From Victivallis lenta (GTDB taxonomy: Bacteria; Verrucomicrobiota; Lentisphaeria; Victivallales; Victivallaceae), in the NCBI RefSeq assembly GCF_009695545.1, contig NZ_VUNS01000010.1, positions 1 to 64,000 on the forward strand: 64,000 nt of DNA. Direction: 5' to 3'. The notes under the pieces were generated by a model. That model made no database searches and was not told where the DNA came from. It saw only the letters and a list, made by a program, of their open reading frames with translations. The position numbers were made by a program, and so were the translations under genes. The first letter of the stretch is position 1; every line of letters begins with the position of its first letter. Shown here piece after piece: positions 17,849 to 26,849 of the stretch.

Positions 17849-18790
17849 ATGCGGCCCCGGCAGACGTTTCAGCAGCTGATTGCGGCGAACAAGCGCAACA
17901 GCGTGTTCCTGATTGCCGGCATGTTCGCGTTCCTGCTGCTGCTCGGCGCTGTTTTCGGCGGCGCCTACGGAGGTTTCGAGTGGGGATTGCTGATCGCGGC
18001 GGTGACGGCGGTTATCGTGTTCCTGGCCGCCTGGTTCGGCGGATCGGGGACGCTGCTGGCCGTCAGTGGCGCGCGCCGTCTGGAGAAGGCGGATGATCCG
18101 CAGCTCTTCAATGTGGTCGAGGAGATGTCCATCGCGGCCGGAATCCCGATGCCGAAAATCTACGTCATCGATTCCGCCGCGCCGAATGCGTTTGCTACCG
18201 GGATCGACCCCGCCCATGCGGCCGTGGCGATCACCGAAGGGCTGCGGGAAAAGCTGACCCGGGAAGAGCTGCAGGGGGTCATGGCCCACGAGATCGGCCA
18301 CATCCGCAACTTCGACATCCGTTATACGATGCTGATGGCGGTGCTGGCCGGTGCGATCGTGATGCTGGCCGATGCGTTTCTGCGTGTTTCGTTCCGTTTC
18401 GGCGGGGGCAGGCGGCGCGGCGGCAAAGGAGACGGCGCCGCGCAGCTCGTTCTGCTGCTGGCCGGTGTGGTGCTGGCGTTGCTTGCGCCTCTCGTCACCA
18501 TGCTGATCCAGATGGCGATGAGCCGCCAGCGCGAGTATCTGGCGGACGCATCGGCCGTGGAATTCACCCGCAACCCGAGCGGACTTGCGCGGGCGCTTTC
18601 CAAGATTTCCGGCGACCGGACGCCGTATGAGGCGAGCCGGGCGACGGCGCCGCTCTATATCGTGAATCCGAAAGTCGAACTGCGCAGCGGCGCGGACGGC
18701 TGGTTCTCCACCCATCCGCCGATCCGGGAGCGAATCCGGCGGCTGTTCGAGCTGGCCGGCGGCGGAGCGGAGAACGGCGCGCGGAACTGA
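17849..18790 (+). CDS. M48-family membrane zinc metalloprotease (HtpX-like)
   Basis: A 313-residue protein with two N-terminal membrane helices (about 19-38 and 45-66). The zinc-binding HEIGH motif has ligands His147 and His151 with catalytic Glu148. A hydrophobic hairpin region follows (about 165-215), and REYLADASAVEFTR supplies the third zinc ligand. These are hallmarks of HtpX-like peptidases that degrade damaged membrane proteins. It starts 2 nt after lemA, so the pair is cotranscribed. It is close to the usual HtpX length (about 290). Confidence 0.9.
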   Translation: MRPRQTFQQLIAANKRNSVFLIAGMFAFLLLLGAVFGGAYGGFEWGLLIAAVTAVIVFLAAWFGGSGTLLAVSGARRLEKADDPQLFNVVEEMSIAAGIPMPKIYVIDSAAPNAFATGIDPAHAAVAITEGLREKLTREELQGVMAHEIGHIRNFDIRYTMLMAVLAGAIVMLADAFLRVSFRFGGGRRRGGKGDGAAQLVLLLAGVVLALLAPLVTMLIQMAMSRQREYLADASAVEFTRNPSGLARALSKISGDRTPYEASRATAPLYIVNPKVELRSGADGWFSTHPPIRERIRRLFELAGGGAENGARN

Positions 18791-18793
18791 GTT

Positions 18794-19009
18794 TCATGCT
18801 GTTTCACTTTCAGGCATGGAGCCGTCTTTGCCCTTCCGGTTTGCTTTGCGCCTTGCGGCCTTGCACGATTCCTCGTGCTTCCTGCGCGACAAGGCAAAAA
18901 TCAAATCAGGAATGTCTGCGCCTCTTTTCTGTTCCTGAACCCGCAGGGACGTCAAGGCTTTGTTAAGAACTCTCCGGATTTCGATTTTGTATAAAAACCG
19001 TTTTTTCAT
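18794..19009 (-). CDS. Possible small basic protein (uncertain)
   Basis: A 71-codon reading frame (ATG 19009) with GAGGGG at good spacing, coding a Lys/Arg-rich product beginning MKKRFLYKIEIRRVLNKAL. Another in-frame ATG lies at 19027. It is divergent from the regulator at 19105 and would use the minus-strand face of the GGTATAATTATAAG element, but no good -35 is visible. It has no recognised domain, and the C-terminal half reads like low-complexity charged sequence. It may be spurious. Confidence 0.3.
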   Translation of the reverse strand: MKKRFLYKIEIRRVLNKALTSLRVQEQKRGADIPDLIFALSRRKHEESCKAARRKANRKGKDGSMPESETA

Positions 19010-19020
19010 TGTTTCCCCTC

Positions 19021-19049
19021 TTGACATCGGCTTGGTTTTCCGGTATAAT
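19021..19049 (+). promoter_or_regulatory. Consensus sigma70 promoter with adjacent direct repeat
   Basis: Perfect TTGACA (19021-19026), 17-nt spacer and perfect TATAAT (19044-19049). Just downstream of the expected transcription start, AAGCAGCT is repeated head to tail (19066-19073 and 19074-19081), a candidate autoregulatory operator for the regulator at 19105. Confidence 0.7.
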
Positions 19050-19104
19050 TATAAGCGAACCGGATAAGCAGCTAAGCAGCTTGCCGGCGACAGGAGAATA
19101 CAGA

Positions 19105-20232
19105 ATGGAAAACTGCTCGAAATCGGAATTGCTCGAACAGCATCTGCTGCGCGAGGTCCTGCCGCGCTTCCGGCCCGGTGAACGGATTCCGTCCGAACAG
19201 GAGATGGCCGACCGGCTCAACACGTCGCGCACGACCATGCATAAGGTCTACTTCAATCTGATGTCGCGCGGGCTCATCTATCGGCGCAACGGGGTCGGCA
19301 CTTTTGTGGCCGAGCCGCCCGCGCCGCCGAAACCGGCGGTTCCGGCGCGCATGATCACGGCGGTCATGCCGTCTTTGCACCTGCTGAACGCGAAGGAGAC
19401 TCCGAACTGGTTCAACCACCAGTATACGCTCGAATATTTCGCGGATGCGGCGCGGGAGGATAATTTTATCCTGAACGTTGTTTTCCTCGACCATGACCGC
19501 CATTCGCCGGATGAGGCCGAGAAGCTGCTGAATCGCGCCGACGTTCCGGCTTTTCTGTTTTCGTCGCTGGTGCCGGAGCACGCGCCGATCATCGAACGGC
19601 TGACCGCGGCCGGGAAAACCTGCGTCGGACGCTATTTCGGAAGGGCCGATTTCTGCCACAGCGTCTGGTTCGACATGGAAAATGCGTTTCTGCTGGCGGT
19701 GAAGCACCTGGCCGGAACCGGCCGGAAGCGGATCGCGCTGCTGGACTCCTGGTCGCCGGAGCTGCCGCAGATACCGCATTACGGCTACCCGATCATGCGG
19801 TATCGGATGTTCCGGCGGGCGCTGGAACAGGCGGGGCTCCCGTTCATCGCCGGGCTTTACCGCTTTTGTCCGCCGAGCATGTCCGACGGCGAGTGGGCGG
19901 CGCGGCGGATGCTGGAGGAGGGGCTGCGTTTCGACGCGATTCTCTGCGGCACCGACCAGCGTGCGTTCGGCGTGCTCGGCGCGCTGAGAAAAGCGGGCGT
20001 CCGGGTTCCGGACGACGTCGCCGTGATCGGACTCAACAATGAGGCGCAGTGCGCCGAGTGCGATCCGCCGCTCGCTTCGATCGAGGTGTCGTACCGGGCG
20101 ATCGCGCGGGAGCTGTATGTGCTTCTGCGCGAACTGCTGGCGTCACCGCTTCCTCCGGGCGAATTCACCGGCCGCGCATGCCCGGGCCGCTTCATCTGGC
20201 GGGAGTCGGCGGGAGGAGGTGCGCCCGCCTGA
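19105..20232 (+). CDS. GntR/LacI-type transcriptional regulator
   Basis: A 375-residue regulator with a GntR winged helix (residues 5-70; [42 protein letters not shown]) and a LacI-type sensor domain (about 80-370; [27 protein letters not shown]). I prefer ATG 19105 because AGGAG lies 8 nt upstream; an earlier in-frame start (19009) precedes the promoter. It heads a plus-strand cassette with a pseudopilin and a secreted hydrolase-like protein. A GGCCGG...CCGGCC hairpin (about 20241-20272) without a T-run follows. Confidence 0.85.
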   Translation: MENCSKSELLEQHLLREVLPRFRPGERIPSEQEMADRLNTSRTTMHKVYFNLMSRGLIYRRNGVGTFVAEPPAPPKPAVPARMITAVMPSLHLLNAKETPNWFNHQYTLEYFADAAREDNFILNVVFLDHDRHSPDEAEKLLNRADVPAFLFSSLVPEHAPIIERLTAAGKTCVGRYFGRADFCHSVWFDMENAFLLAVKHLAGTGRKRIALLDSWSPELPQIPHYGYPIMRYRMFRRALEQAGLPFIAGLYRFCPPSMSDGEWAARRMLEEGLRFDAILCGTDQRAFGVLGALRKAGVRVPDDVAVIGLNNEAQCAECDPPLASIEVSYRAIARELYVLLRELLASPLPPGEFTGRACPGRFIWRESAGGGAPA

Positions 20233-20368
20233 AAAAAAGAGGCCGGACAGTGCTGCAACACCGCCCGGCCCCAAGTTTGAGTATCCCGCGTCAACGGAAC
20301 GCCAAACCGTATTAACATACATCGGTTCGGCGTTGCAATCAAATCCGAAAGAGAGGAATTGCGAGAAA

Positions 20369-20980
20369 ATGGAAAGAAAACGCCGAACATTCACCCTGAT
20401 CGAACTGCTGGTCGTCATTGCGATCATAGCGATCCTGGCCTCGATGCTGCTGCCGGCGCTGCAGCAGGCGCGAGAGCGCGCCAAGTCGATCTCGTGCATC
20501 AATAACCTGAAGCAGCTTCACACCGCGACGGCGATGTATGCCGGTGATTACGGCTACTATCCGGCCGCCTGGTCCGGGAATTCGCCCGAAAAGAACTGGA
20601 AGACCGATATCGTCGGTTATCTGGCCGGGAAGCGGACCGACGCGAATTCGGCCGGAATCTACGGCAGTTTGAAAGTGCTTCAGTGTCCGTCGGCGATCGG
20701 TGCGCGTCCGTCGTGGTCGTACGGCATGAACTATCGTACCTACGCGGCGTCGGGCGGCGTCGGCAAACCGGTCCGCCGCGACGTCTGGGGGAGGGGAAAG
20801 CATAAGCCGCTGATTCTCGATATCGACATGAGCGGGCATTACATCAGCCCTTATGCGGCGACGCCGTGGTTCGCACCGCGCCACTTCGGATATTTCAATG
20901 TCGTCTGCGTCGACGGCAGCGCGCGGCCGGAGAAGGATATGGCCGCGAACAGCAAAACTCTCGACTGGTCGGCGAACTGA
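20369..20980 (+). CDS. Type II secretion-like pseudopilin (H-X9-DG family), cassette 4
   Basis: A 203-residue protein with [16 protein letters not shown] and the helix through [13 protein letters not shown]. The C-terminal [13 protein letters not shown] is a DGS variant of the DGH signature. Thr replaces the usual Gly before the cleavage site. ATG 20369 is chosen because it gives a short basic leader and has AGGA 11 nt upstream; longer in-frame starts run into the regulator gene. It lies 136 nt after the regulator and 11 nt before the next gene. Confidence 0.85.
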   Translation: MERKRRTFTLIELLVVIAIIAILASMLLPALQQARERAKSISCINNLKQLHTATAMYAGDYGYYPAAWSGNSPEKNWKTDIVGYLAGKRTDANSAGIYGSLKVLQCPSAIGARPSWSYGMNYRTYAASGGVGKPVRRDVWGRGKHKPLILDIDMSGHYISPYAATPWFAPRHFGYFNVVCVDGSARPEKDMAANSKTLDWSAN

Positions 20981-20991
20981 AGGAGCGGAAA

Positions 20992-22074
20992 ATGAAACAT
21001 CTCACCATTTTGACGGGAGTCATCATGCTGATTGCAGCTGTATCGAACGGAACGGCCGGAGAACTCCCGGCGCTCGACGGCAAACCGAAGCCGGGCATCT
21101 ATGCGCTGACCAACACCTGCAACTGGGTGCAGAAGGACGGGAAACGGATCAACCTCTTCGAAACTCCGGTTGACGGCGTTACGAATTACGTGACCTGGCG
21201 TATGGTCCGGCCGGCGGAGGAGAGTGTGCGTTATCCCGGGCTCGACCGGATGATGCGGGAAGCCGTCGATAGCGGCAAGTTCCTCTCCTACGGGATTCTG
21301 GCTGGAATCCACACGCCGGACTGGGTCTATGAAAAGGCCGGCATTCCGCGCGTGGTTTACGATACCGTGCAGAATCGCGGCGGCTACCTGCCGTGGCTCG
21401 AAACCGGCGGCCGCCGCGTGCTGAACACTCCGTTCCTCGAGGTATGGGAGCAGACGGTCAAGGAGTTTTCGGAACGGCTCCATGCCGACCCGAACCGCGA
21501 CCGGATCAACTATGTTCCGGTGACCGGTTTCCCGTTCGGCAACGGCTTGGAACTCTATATCCCGCTCGGCAAAAAGGATTTCGATGCTCTGAAATATGAC
21601 CGGCCTTCCCAGAAGCTTTATATTGAGTTCTGCTGCCGCGTCATCGATATTTTCCTGCGCCATTTTCCGGATATGCCGCTCGGGATCGCCTATACCGACT
21701 GGTTCGGCGCCGATGCGGAGGGCAACCGCCGCGACCTGACCGAGAGCACGGCGATTCTCGGTTATGCCGTCGCGCAGGCGAAAAAAAACGGAGCCGTCGT
21801 CGTCCCGATGGGGCTCTGGCTCGGCTGGGACGGCATCTGCAACAACCCGGACCACCCGATGATGCGCCTGTTCGCAAAGAGCGCGCGTACGGCCGGTTTC
21901 GGCGCCTGGGAGGGGCAGATGGGCAGTTGCGAACGCAAATGCCTGCCGCTCGCCGAACAGATCGAATTGGCTCGCCGGAACCGGGTCGACTGGGTCCAGT
22001 TCTGGCATCACGACTGCATCTGCACCGAATGCGTGAAAACGCTCGGCGCGTACCGGAAGGCGGTGGCGCGATGA
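20992..22074 (+). CDS. Secreted putative TIM-barrel glycoside hydrolase-like protein
   Basis: A 360-residue protein with a signal peptide (MKHLTILTGVIMLIAAVSNGTAG). The pattern of alternating hydrophobic strands with conserved acidic residues (VTWRMVRPAEESVRYPGLDRMM, YVPVTGFPFGNGLELY, GIAYTDWFGAD, FGAWEGQMGSC) resembles secreted (beta/alpha)8 proteins of Lentisphaerota glycan cassettes. I do not see an assignable GH family or a definite catalytic pair. ATG 20992 has AAGGAGCGG upstream. It overlaps the following MBL-fold gene by 4 nt (ATGA). Confidence 0.55.
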   Translation: MKHLTILTGVIMLIAAVSNGTAGELPALDGKPKPGIYALTNTCNWVQKDGKRINLFETPVDGVTNYVTWRMVRPAEESVRYPGLDRMMREAVDSGKFLSYGILAGIHTPDWVYEKAGIPRVVYDTVQNRGGYLPWLETGGRRVLNTPFLEVWEQTVKEFSERLHADPNRDRINYVPVTGFPFGNGLELYIPLGKKDFDALKYDRPSQKLYIEFCCRVIDIFLRHFPDMPLGIAYTDWFGADAEGNRRDLTESTAILGYAVAQAKKNGAVVVPMGLWLGWDGICNNPDHPMMRLFAKSARTAGFGAWEGQMGSCERKCLPLAEQIELARRNRVDWVQFWHHDCICTECVKTLGAYRKAVAR

Positions 22075-22916
22075 ACCTCCTGTTTCTCGGCAGCGCGGCG
22101 TCGGAGGCGATTCCGGCGCTCTGGTGCGAGTGCCCGAACTGCCGGAAGGCGGCGGCGCTCGGCGGCAGGAACCTGCGGCGCCGGACCTCGTATCTGGCAG
22201 GCGGAAGCACCCTCGTTGATTTCGGTCCCGACGCGAACTGGCAGATGAAGGAGTTCGGGATCGACCCCGCGAAGATCGAACGGCTGCTGGTGACCCATTC
22301 GCATGTCGATCATTTCAATCCGGTCGAACTGCTGTGGCGCAGCGAAAATTTCAGCGTTACCGGCAGGCGGCTCGGTTTTCTGGCGAATGCCGCCGTGATC
22401 GCCGAACTCGATGCGCGGGTGCGGGAGTGCTCGATGGGGCGTTCGCTCGACGCCCTGCGGCTCGATGTGCGGGAGCTCAGGCCCGGCGTTCCGGTGCGGG
22501 ACGGGGAGCTGGAGATCCTGCCGGTCCGCGCCTCCCATGCGCCGAAGGAGTGCGCGTTGAACTTCCTCCTTTCCGGGCGCGATGAGTCGCGCATTCTCAT
22601 CGCGAACGACACCGGCTGGTGGCCGGAAGAGTCGTGGGAGCTGCTGCGCGGCCGGCGGCTCGACGTCGCCGTCATCGAAATCAGCATGGGAATCCGCATG
22701 CCGTACGCAGAGGAGCGCGGGTTTCATCTCGGCGCGAAGGCCGCGATCGCTTTCCGCGACCGGCTGGCGGAACTCGGCGCGGTGACCGCTTCCACGCAGG
22801 TCGCCGTGACCCATATCAGCCACCATGTCGGAGCGACCCATGAGGAGCTCGAGGCGTATTTCAGGCCATACGGCATGCTGGTCGGTTATGACGGCATGCT
22901 TCTCGGGAGGGCGTGA
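22071..22916 (+). CDS. MBL-fold metallo-hydrolase (PhnP-like phosphodiesterase)
   Basis: A 281-residue cytoplasmic protein of the metallo-beta-lactamase fold. It opens MNLLFLGSAASEAIPALWCECPNC, has the metal-binding HSHVDH motif, and later His ligands in RASHAPKE and THISHHVG. The N-terminal LGSAASE..P..C.CP.C resembles PhnP-type cyclic phosphodiesterases and related lactonases; the Cys pair may be structural. Translational overlap with both neighbours places it firmly in the pseudopilin operon, where it might process an imported product. Confidence 0.75.
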   Translation: MNLLFLGSAASEAIPALWCECPNCRKAAALGGRNLRRRTSYLAGGSTLVDFGPDANWQMKEFGIDPAKIERLLVTHSHVDHFNPVELLWRSENFSVTGRRLGFLANAAVIAELDARVRECSMGRSLDALRLDVRELRPGVPVRDGELEILPVRASHAPKECALNFLLSGRDESRILIANDTGWWPEESWELLRGRRLDVAVIEISMGIRMPYAEERGFHLGAKAAIAFRDRLAELGAVTASTQVAVTHISHHVGATHEELEAYFRPYGMLVGYDGMLLGRA

Positions 22917-23386
22917 AAATGATGATGCCTTATCATGCCGCGCCGCTTCCGGAACGGGAGCGGCCGGTTGTGCGGGAAGCCGCCGCGGAGCTGCGCCCGG
23001 CCGATTCCTGCTTCGCTTTTTCCCGCGGAGATTTCGGTTTCACCGCATATGAACTTTCCGGGAGCGGGCGTTATCTGCTGCGGGTCGATCTCTGCGGATC
23101 GGCGTCGGCGCTGATCGCGTTCTCCCAGTATCTGTACGATCATCCGGAGCGGAGCCGTGCGGCGCTCGTCGTGATCGGCGGCTGCCCGCTCACGGAAGAG
23201 ACGGTGAACGGTTTCATCGAGCTGCTGCCGGATTTTCCGCTGCTGCTGCCGGGCGGAGTTCCGGACAAGCTTCGCGATTACGCCGTCTCGCGCGCCGCGC
23301 TGAAAGGCGTGACCCTGTTCGTCGCGGAAACCGGGGCAATTCCGCCCGGGGAAAGAAAAACGGAAAAAAATCGGAAAACCGGTTGA
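22913..23386 (+). CDS. Hypothetical protein, about 157 aa
   Basis: No family is recognised. It starts with GTG 22913 (GTGA overlap with the previous stop) or ATG 22919. The protein is soluble, with a Rossmann-like central segment (RAALVVIGGCPLTEETVNGFIELL...FPLLLPGGV), and ends in a Lys-rich tail. It is the last gene of the operon starting at the pseudopilin. Coupling to the MBL-fold gene suggests a shared pathway. Confidence 0.6.
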   Translation: MKMMMPYHAAPLPERERPVVREAAAELRPADSCFAFSRGDFGFTAYELSGSGRYLLRVDLCGSASALIAFSQYLYDHPERSRAALVVIGGCPLTEETVNGFIELLPDFPLLLPGGVPDKLRDYAVSRAALKGVTLFVAETGAIPPGERKTEKNRKTG

Positions 23387-23505
23387 TCTTTTCCGACAAG
23401 CGCATATCTTAAATGAAGAGCCGATTTCAATCCTTTGAAATTGGCTCGAACATTAATTTGTGAAATACGTGACCGGGGAGGGGCTTCCGAGAGCTGAAAC
23501 GTACC

Positions 23506-25305
23506 ATGTCTACCAAAGACACGCATAAGTTCAAAGAACTGTACCGCTTCGTAAAACCGTATCAGACGATGCTCACCGTGGCCGCCGTGTTTCACGTGGT
23601 CTGCACGTGTCTCGGGCTGCTGATGCCGCTGGTGCTGAAGATCATCATCGACAAGGCGCTCGGCGGGTCGGACCTGAGTCTGCTCTATGTGCTGCTGGCC
23701 GGCGTGATCCTGCTCTACTGGGTCCGGGCGTTCTTCTTCTACACCTGCAACTACCTGACTTATTACCCGATCCACCGCATGCTGCTTGATTTGCGCGTGA
23801 AGCTCTTCAAGCACCTGCAGAGCCTGTCGCTGCGTTTTTACCAGGAGTACCGGACCGGCAAGCTGATTTCGAACATCCTGACTGACGTGGCCGCGCTGCA
23901 GTCGATGATTTCGACCGTGATCGTCGGCATCGCGTCGAACTTGTTCTCGCTGCTGTTCGTCGGCGTCATGCTCGTGGTGCTGAGCCCGACGCTGTCGCTG
24001 ATCTGCCTGGTGGTGCTGCCGGTGGTCTATCTGGTGTTCTCGCGTTTCCGGAAGATCCTGCGGGAGCGTTCGATGATGCTGCGCGAGCATATGTCCGAGG
24101 TCTCCGCCAACCTCGCCGAAGTCATCAACGGCATCAAGGTCGTGAAGTCGTTCGGCAAGGAGCGTTCCGAGAACCGCAGCTTCATGGAGCGGCTCAAGCC
24201 GACCTTCGACATGTCGCTGAAGCTTTCGATGCGCGGTTTCATGCTGAACATCGTCATGGACCAGATTTCGATCTACACGTCGGTGGCCGTGCTCGGCTTC
24301 GGCGGCTACCTCGTGTCGCAGGGGAGGATGACGCTCGGAGAGCTCGTCGCGTTCTACACTTATATGCAGATGTTCTTCGGCCCGGTGGTCCAGCTGACCG
24401 GTTTTGCGCCGGCGATCAGCGAAGGCGCGGTCAGCGCCGAACGGCTGCTGACCCTCATGGCCTATGTTCCCGAGATCAAGGAGCGCGAGCACGCGATTCA
24501 CATGTACCACGCGAAGGGGCATGTCCGCTTCGAGAACGTCTCGTTCGGCTACGCTCCGAACCGGATGGTGCTTCAGGAGTTCGATCTCGATGTCGAGCCC
24601 GGGCTCAAGGTCGCGCTGGTCGGGCCGTCCGGCTCCGGGAAGTCCACCATCGCGAGTCTGCTCATGCGCTTTTTCGATGTGACGAACGGGCGGATTCTGC
24701 TCGACGGCGAGGATATCCGCGACCTGTCGCTCGATTCGCTGCGCCGCAATGTCGGCATCGTGCTGCAGGAGTCGTTCCTGTTCTCCGGCACGATCGAGGA
24801 AAATATCCGCTACGGCAAGCAGGAGACGAGCTTTGAGGAGGTCGTCGAAGCCGCTAAAATGGCCAATGCATACGAGTTCATCCGCGAGCTGCCGCTCGGC
24901 TTCAGGACCGAGGTCGGGGAAAACGGCGTTTCGCTTTCCGGCGGGCAGAAGCAGCGGATCGCCATCGCGCGCACTGTGCTGCACAACCCGTCGGTGCTGA
25001 TTCTCGACGAGGCGACGAGCGCGCTCGATACGATCTCGGAAGCGGTCGTGCAGCAGGCGCTCGACAAGCTCATGGCGAACCGGACCACGATCATCATCGC
25101 GCACCGGCTCTCGACCGTGCGCAACGCGGACCGCATCGTCGTCCTGAAGGACGGCCGCATCGCCCAGAGCGGCCGCCACGAGGAGCTGCTCTGCCAGGAT
25201 GGGCCGTACCGCCGGCTCTACGCCATGCAGCTCAAGGAGCAGAAGGAGCAGGATTCACCCAACTATGCGGCGGGGCGTTTCGGCCTCGAGGATCCGGAGG
25301 AGTAG
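23506..25305 (+). CDS. ABC exporter, fused permease and ATPase (MsbA-like)
   Basis: A 599-residue half-transporter. Residues about 20-320 form a six-helix type IV ABC exporter domain, and residues about 340-580 the ATPase. Walker A is GPSGSGKST (residues 373-381), the signature is LSGGQKQRIAIAR (from 477), Walker B is VLILDEATSALD (about 495-506), and the switch His is in IIAHRLSTV. A homodimer would flip lipids or export drugs or peptides. No strong RBS is visible directly before ATG 23506. The HlyD-like gene follows 3 nt later, an arrangement more typical of exporters that act with a periplasmic adaptor. Confidence 0.9.
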   Translation: MSTKDTHKFKELYRFVKPYQTMLTVAAVFHVVCTCLGLLMPLVLKIIIDKALGGSDLSLLYVLLAGVILLYWVRAFFFYTCNYLTYYPIHRMLLDLRVKLFKHLQSLSLRFYQEYRTGKLISNILTDVAALQSMISTVIVGIASNLFSLLFVGVMLVVLSPTLSLICLVVLPVVYLVFSRFRKILRERSMMLREHMSEVSANLAEVINGIKVVKSFGKERSENRSFMERLKPTFDMSLKLSMRGFMLNIVMDQISIYTSVAVLGFGGYLVSQGRMTLGELVAFYTYMQMFFGPVVQLTGFAPAISEGAVSAERLLTLMAYVPEIKEREHAIHMYHAKGHVRFENVSFGYAPNRMVLQEFDLDVEPGLKVALVGPSGSGKSTIASLLMRFFDVTNGRILLDGEDIRDLSLDSLRRNVGIVLQESFLFSGTIEENIRYGKQETSFEEVVEAAKMANAYEFIRELPLGFRTEVGENGVSLSGGQKQRIAIARTVLHNPSVLILDEATSALDTISEAVVQQALDKLMANRTTIIIAHRLSTVRNADRIVVLKDGRIAQSGRHEELLCQDGPYRRLYAMQLKEQKEQDSPNYAAGRFGLEDPEE

Positions 25306-25308
25306 AAA

Positions 25309-26454
25309 ATGACGCACAAGACGGCGGGATTGCGGGGAAAGCTCCGGCTGCTGACCATCATCGGTTTTTCGCTGGTGCTGCTGGTCTGCGGCGGCATCGT
25401 CGCGTTGTTTCTGTTCGATATCGAAGACGTGATTTACGCGCGCGGCAAGATCGCTTCGGAGATCGCCTACGACATCATCGGCCATATGGACGGCCGGGTC
25501 ATCAGGCTGAATTTCGAGGAAGGAGACGATGTGGAGGCCGGTGAAGTCATCGCGCTGCTCGACACGATCCTGTACGACGAGCAGCGGGTCCGCATCGAGG
25601 CCGAGCTCCGGGAATACGAGGCCGAGCTCGAGGTGAAGAAGGCCGAACTCGAAGCGCTCAGGACCAATCCGCTGCCGAAGGAACTCTGGTATGCGGAGAC
25701 GAACCTGAAGGAGAGCGAGGACAAGGCGAAGCGGACGCAGGCGAGGCTGAACCGTTCGCTGCAGCTGTCGAGCAGCAACGCGATTTCGAAGCGCGAATTC
25801 GAGGATGCCGAGATCGAAAACATCAAAGTGCAGGGGGAGCTGGCCCGCGCCCGGGAGAATCTGGCGAAGGTCAAGAGCGGGATCGGCGAACGCAACATTG
25901 AAAAGGCCGAACGCGACATCGACCTCGTGCGCGCCAAGATCGAGGGGCGCAAGGAGGAGCTGAAGCTGGTCGAACGCCGGATTCGGGAGTGCCGGATCGT
26001 TGCGCCGAACGACGGCCGGCTGGTCAGCATTCCGTGCAAATACACGCGGTATGTCCAGAAGGGCGACGTTGCCGTGAAAATGTCCTCCGGCGAAACGGTC
26101 AAGGGGCTTGCCTACGTCGACGAGAACGTCGTGCGCAAGGTGCGCCGCAACCAGAACGTCCGGATTTCGAGCGGCGTTTTCAACCGCCTCGAGTACGGTT
26201 CGTTCTACGGCAAGGTGGACCGCATCTACGATACGCCGGTTCAGGACCCCGCCACGAATGCGACGCGCTATCCGGTCGAGATCACGATCGACGCGCAGGG
26301 CCGCCCGCTCCGGCTCGGTTCGAGCGCTGAATTTGCAATCGTGACCGGCCGCGAGCCGGTCATCTACACGATCCTGAACCTGACCAAAGATCATGACGAC
26401 TATCTCGAGCCGGAGCCGGAGGCGCGGCCCGAAGGAGCCCGGGCCGTCCGCTGA
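25309..26454 (+). CDS. HlyD-family periplasmic adaptor (membrane fusion) protein
   Basis: A 381-residue protein with an N-terminal membrane anchor (about 12-36) and a biotinyl-lipoyl half-motif (IGHMDGRVIRLNFEEGDDVEAGEVIALLDT). A long coiled-coil hairpin follows (about 85-215; KKAELEAL, RTQARLNRSLQL, KAERDIDLVRAKIEG), then a second lipoyl half (RIVAPNDGRLVSI) and beta-barrel domains. It has GGAG 12 nt before ATG 25309. The gene is cotranscribed with the ABC exporter; together they would need a TolC-like channel, not in the window. Confidence 0.85.
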   Translation: MTHKTAGLRGKLRLLTIIGFSLVLLVCGGIVALFLFDIEDVIYARGKIASEIAYDIIGHMDGRVIRLNFEEGDDVEAGEVIALLDTILYDEQRVRIEAELREYEAELEVKKAELEALRTNPLPKELWYAETNLKESEDKAKRTQARLNRSLQLSSSNAISKREFEDAEIENIKVQGELARARENLAKVKSGIGERNIEKAERDIDLVRAKIEGRKEELKLVERRIRECRIVAPNDGRLVSIPCKYTRYVQKGDVAVKMSSGETVKGLAYVDENVVRKVRRNQNVRISSGVFNRLEYGSFYGKVDRIYDTPVQDPATNATRYPVEITIDAQGRPLRLGSSAEFAIVTGREPVIYTILNLTKDHDDYLEPEPEARPEGARAVR

Positions 26455-26479
26455 AAGCCGATGCCGGAAAAGTCCCGCT

Positions 26480-26511
26480 GCGCGCGCCGTTTTCCCGGTG
26501 CGCGCTTTTTT
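26480..26511 (+). terminator. Rho-independent terminator after the ABC/HlyD operon
   Basis: A GCGCGC stem (5' arm about 26480-26487, 3' arm 26500-26505) with a loop containing GTTTTCCCGGT, followed by TTTTTT, lies 25-57 nt past the stop codon. Confidence 0.8.
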
Positions 26512-26729
26512 ATGCTGACCGTGCGCTTACCTGATCCTGACCTTCTTCTAATCGGCCGGATCTTTCGTTTTTGCAATTCCGCGGTATGTTATCGGCAGGA
26601 CCGCGGCGGGATTCAGTAAAATGGTACGCGGTTGTGCATATTATGCTTTCTATTGTACGTTTTATGCCGGTTTTCATGCGGGCGTGTCGAAGGTACGATG
26701 AAATATAACTTGTTGGAGGATAATGTCAT
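26512..26729. other. A+T-richer intergenic region without a recognised gene
   Basis: Between the terminator and the acyltransferase operon. It contains several TATTAT/TATAAC-like -10 candidates (for example TATAAC at 26704-26709) and the element GCGGTATGTTATCGGCA (about 26580-26596). This resembles GCGGGATATGTTATACGGCA at about 28005-28024 after the same gene, so the acyltransferase gene is loosely bracketed by related sequences. No promoter can be assigned with confidence. Confidence 0.4.
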
Positions 26730-26849
26730 ATGTTGCTTTCCTTTATCTTGGCACGCCGATTGCTGTTAGGATTGTCAGAAAGCCACAACTCCAAAGGAAG
26801 GGAGCTCTATCATGATGACGACGATTATGGAAACGCTGCGTTCGGATAA
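26730..26849 (+). CDS. Possible 39-aa leader peptide overlapping the acyltransferase start
   Basis: An ATG at 26730 is preceded by GGAGG (26715-26719) and opens a frame coding MLLSFILARRLLLGL followed by a hydrophilic tail. It stops at 26849, 38 nt inside the acyltransferase gene in another frame. It may be a short leader that couples or attenuates translation of the downstream gene, or a hydrophobic small protein. Nothing but the RBS and overlap supports it. Confidence 0.35.
   Translation: MLLSFILARRLLLGLSESHNSKGRELYHDDDDYGNAAFG

Noticed and set aside
23278-25179. 633-codon frame antisense to the ABC exporter
   Set aside because: Composition typical of a reverse-complement shadow (rich in His, Arg, Asp, Gln); the plus strand has all ABC motifs.
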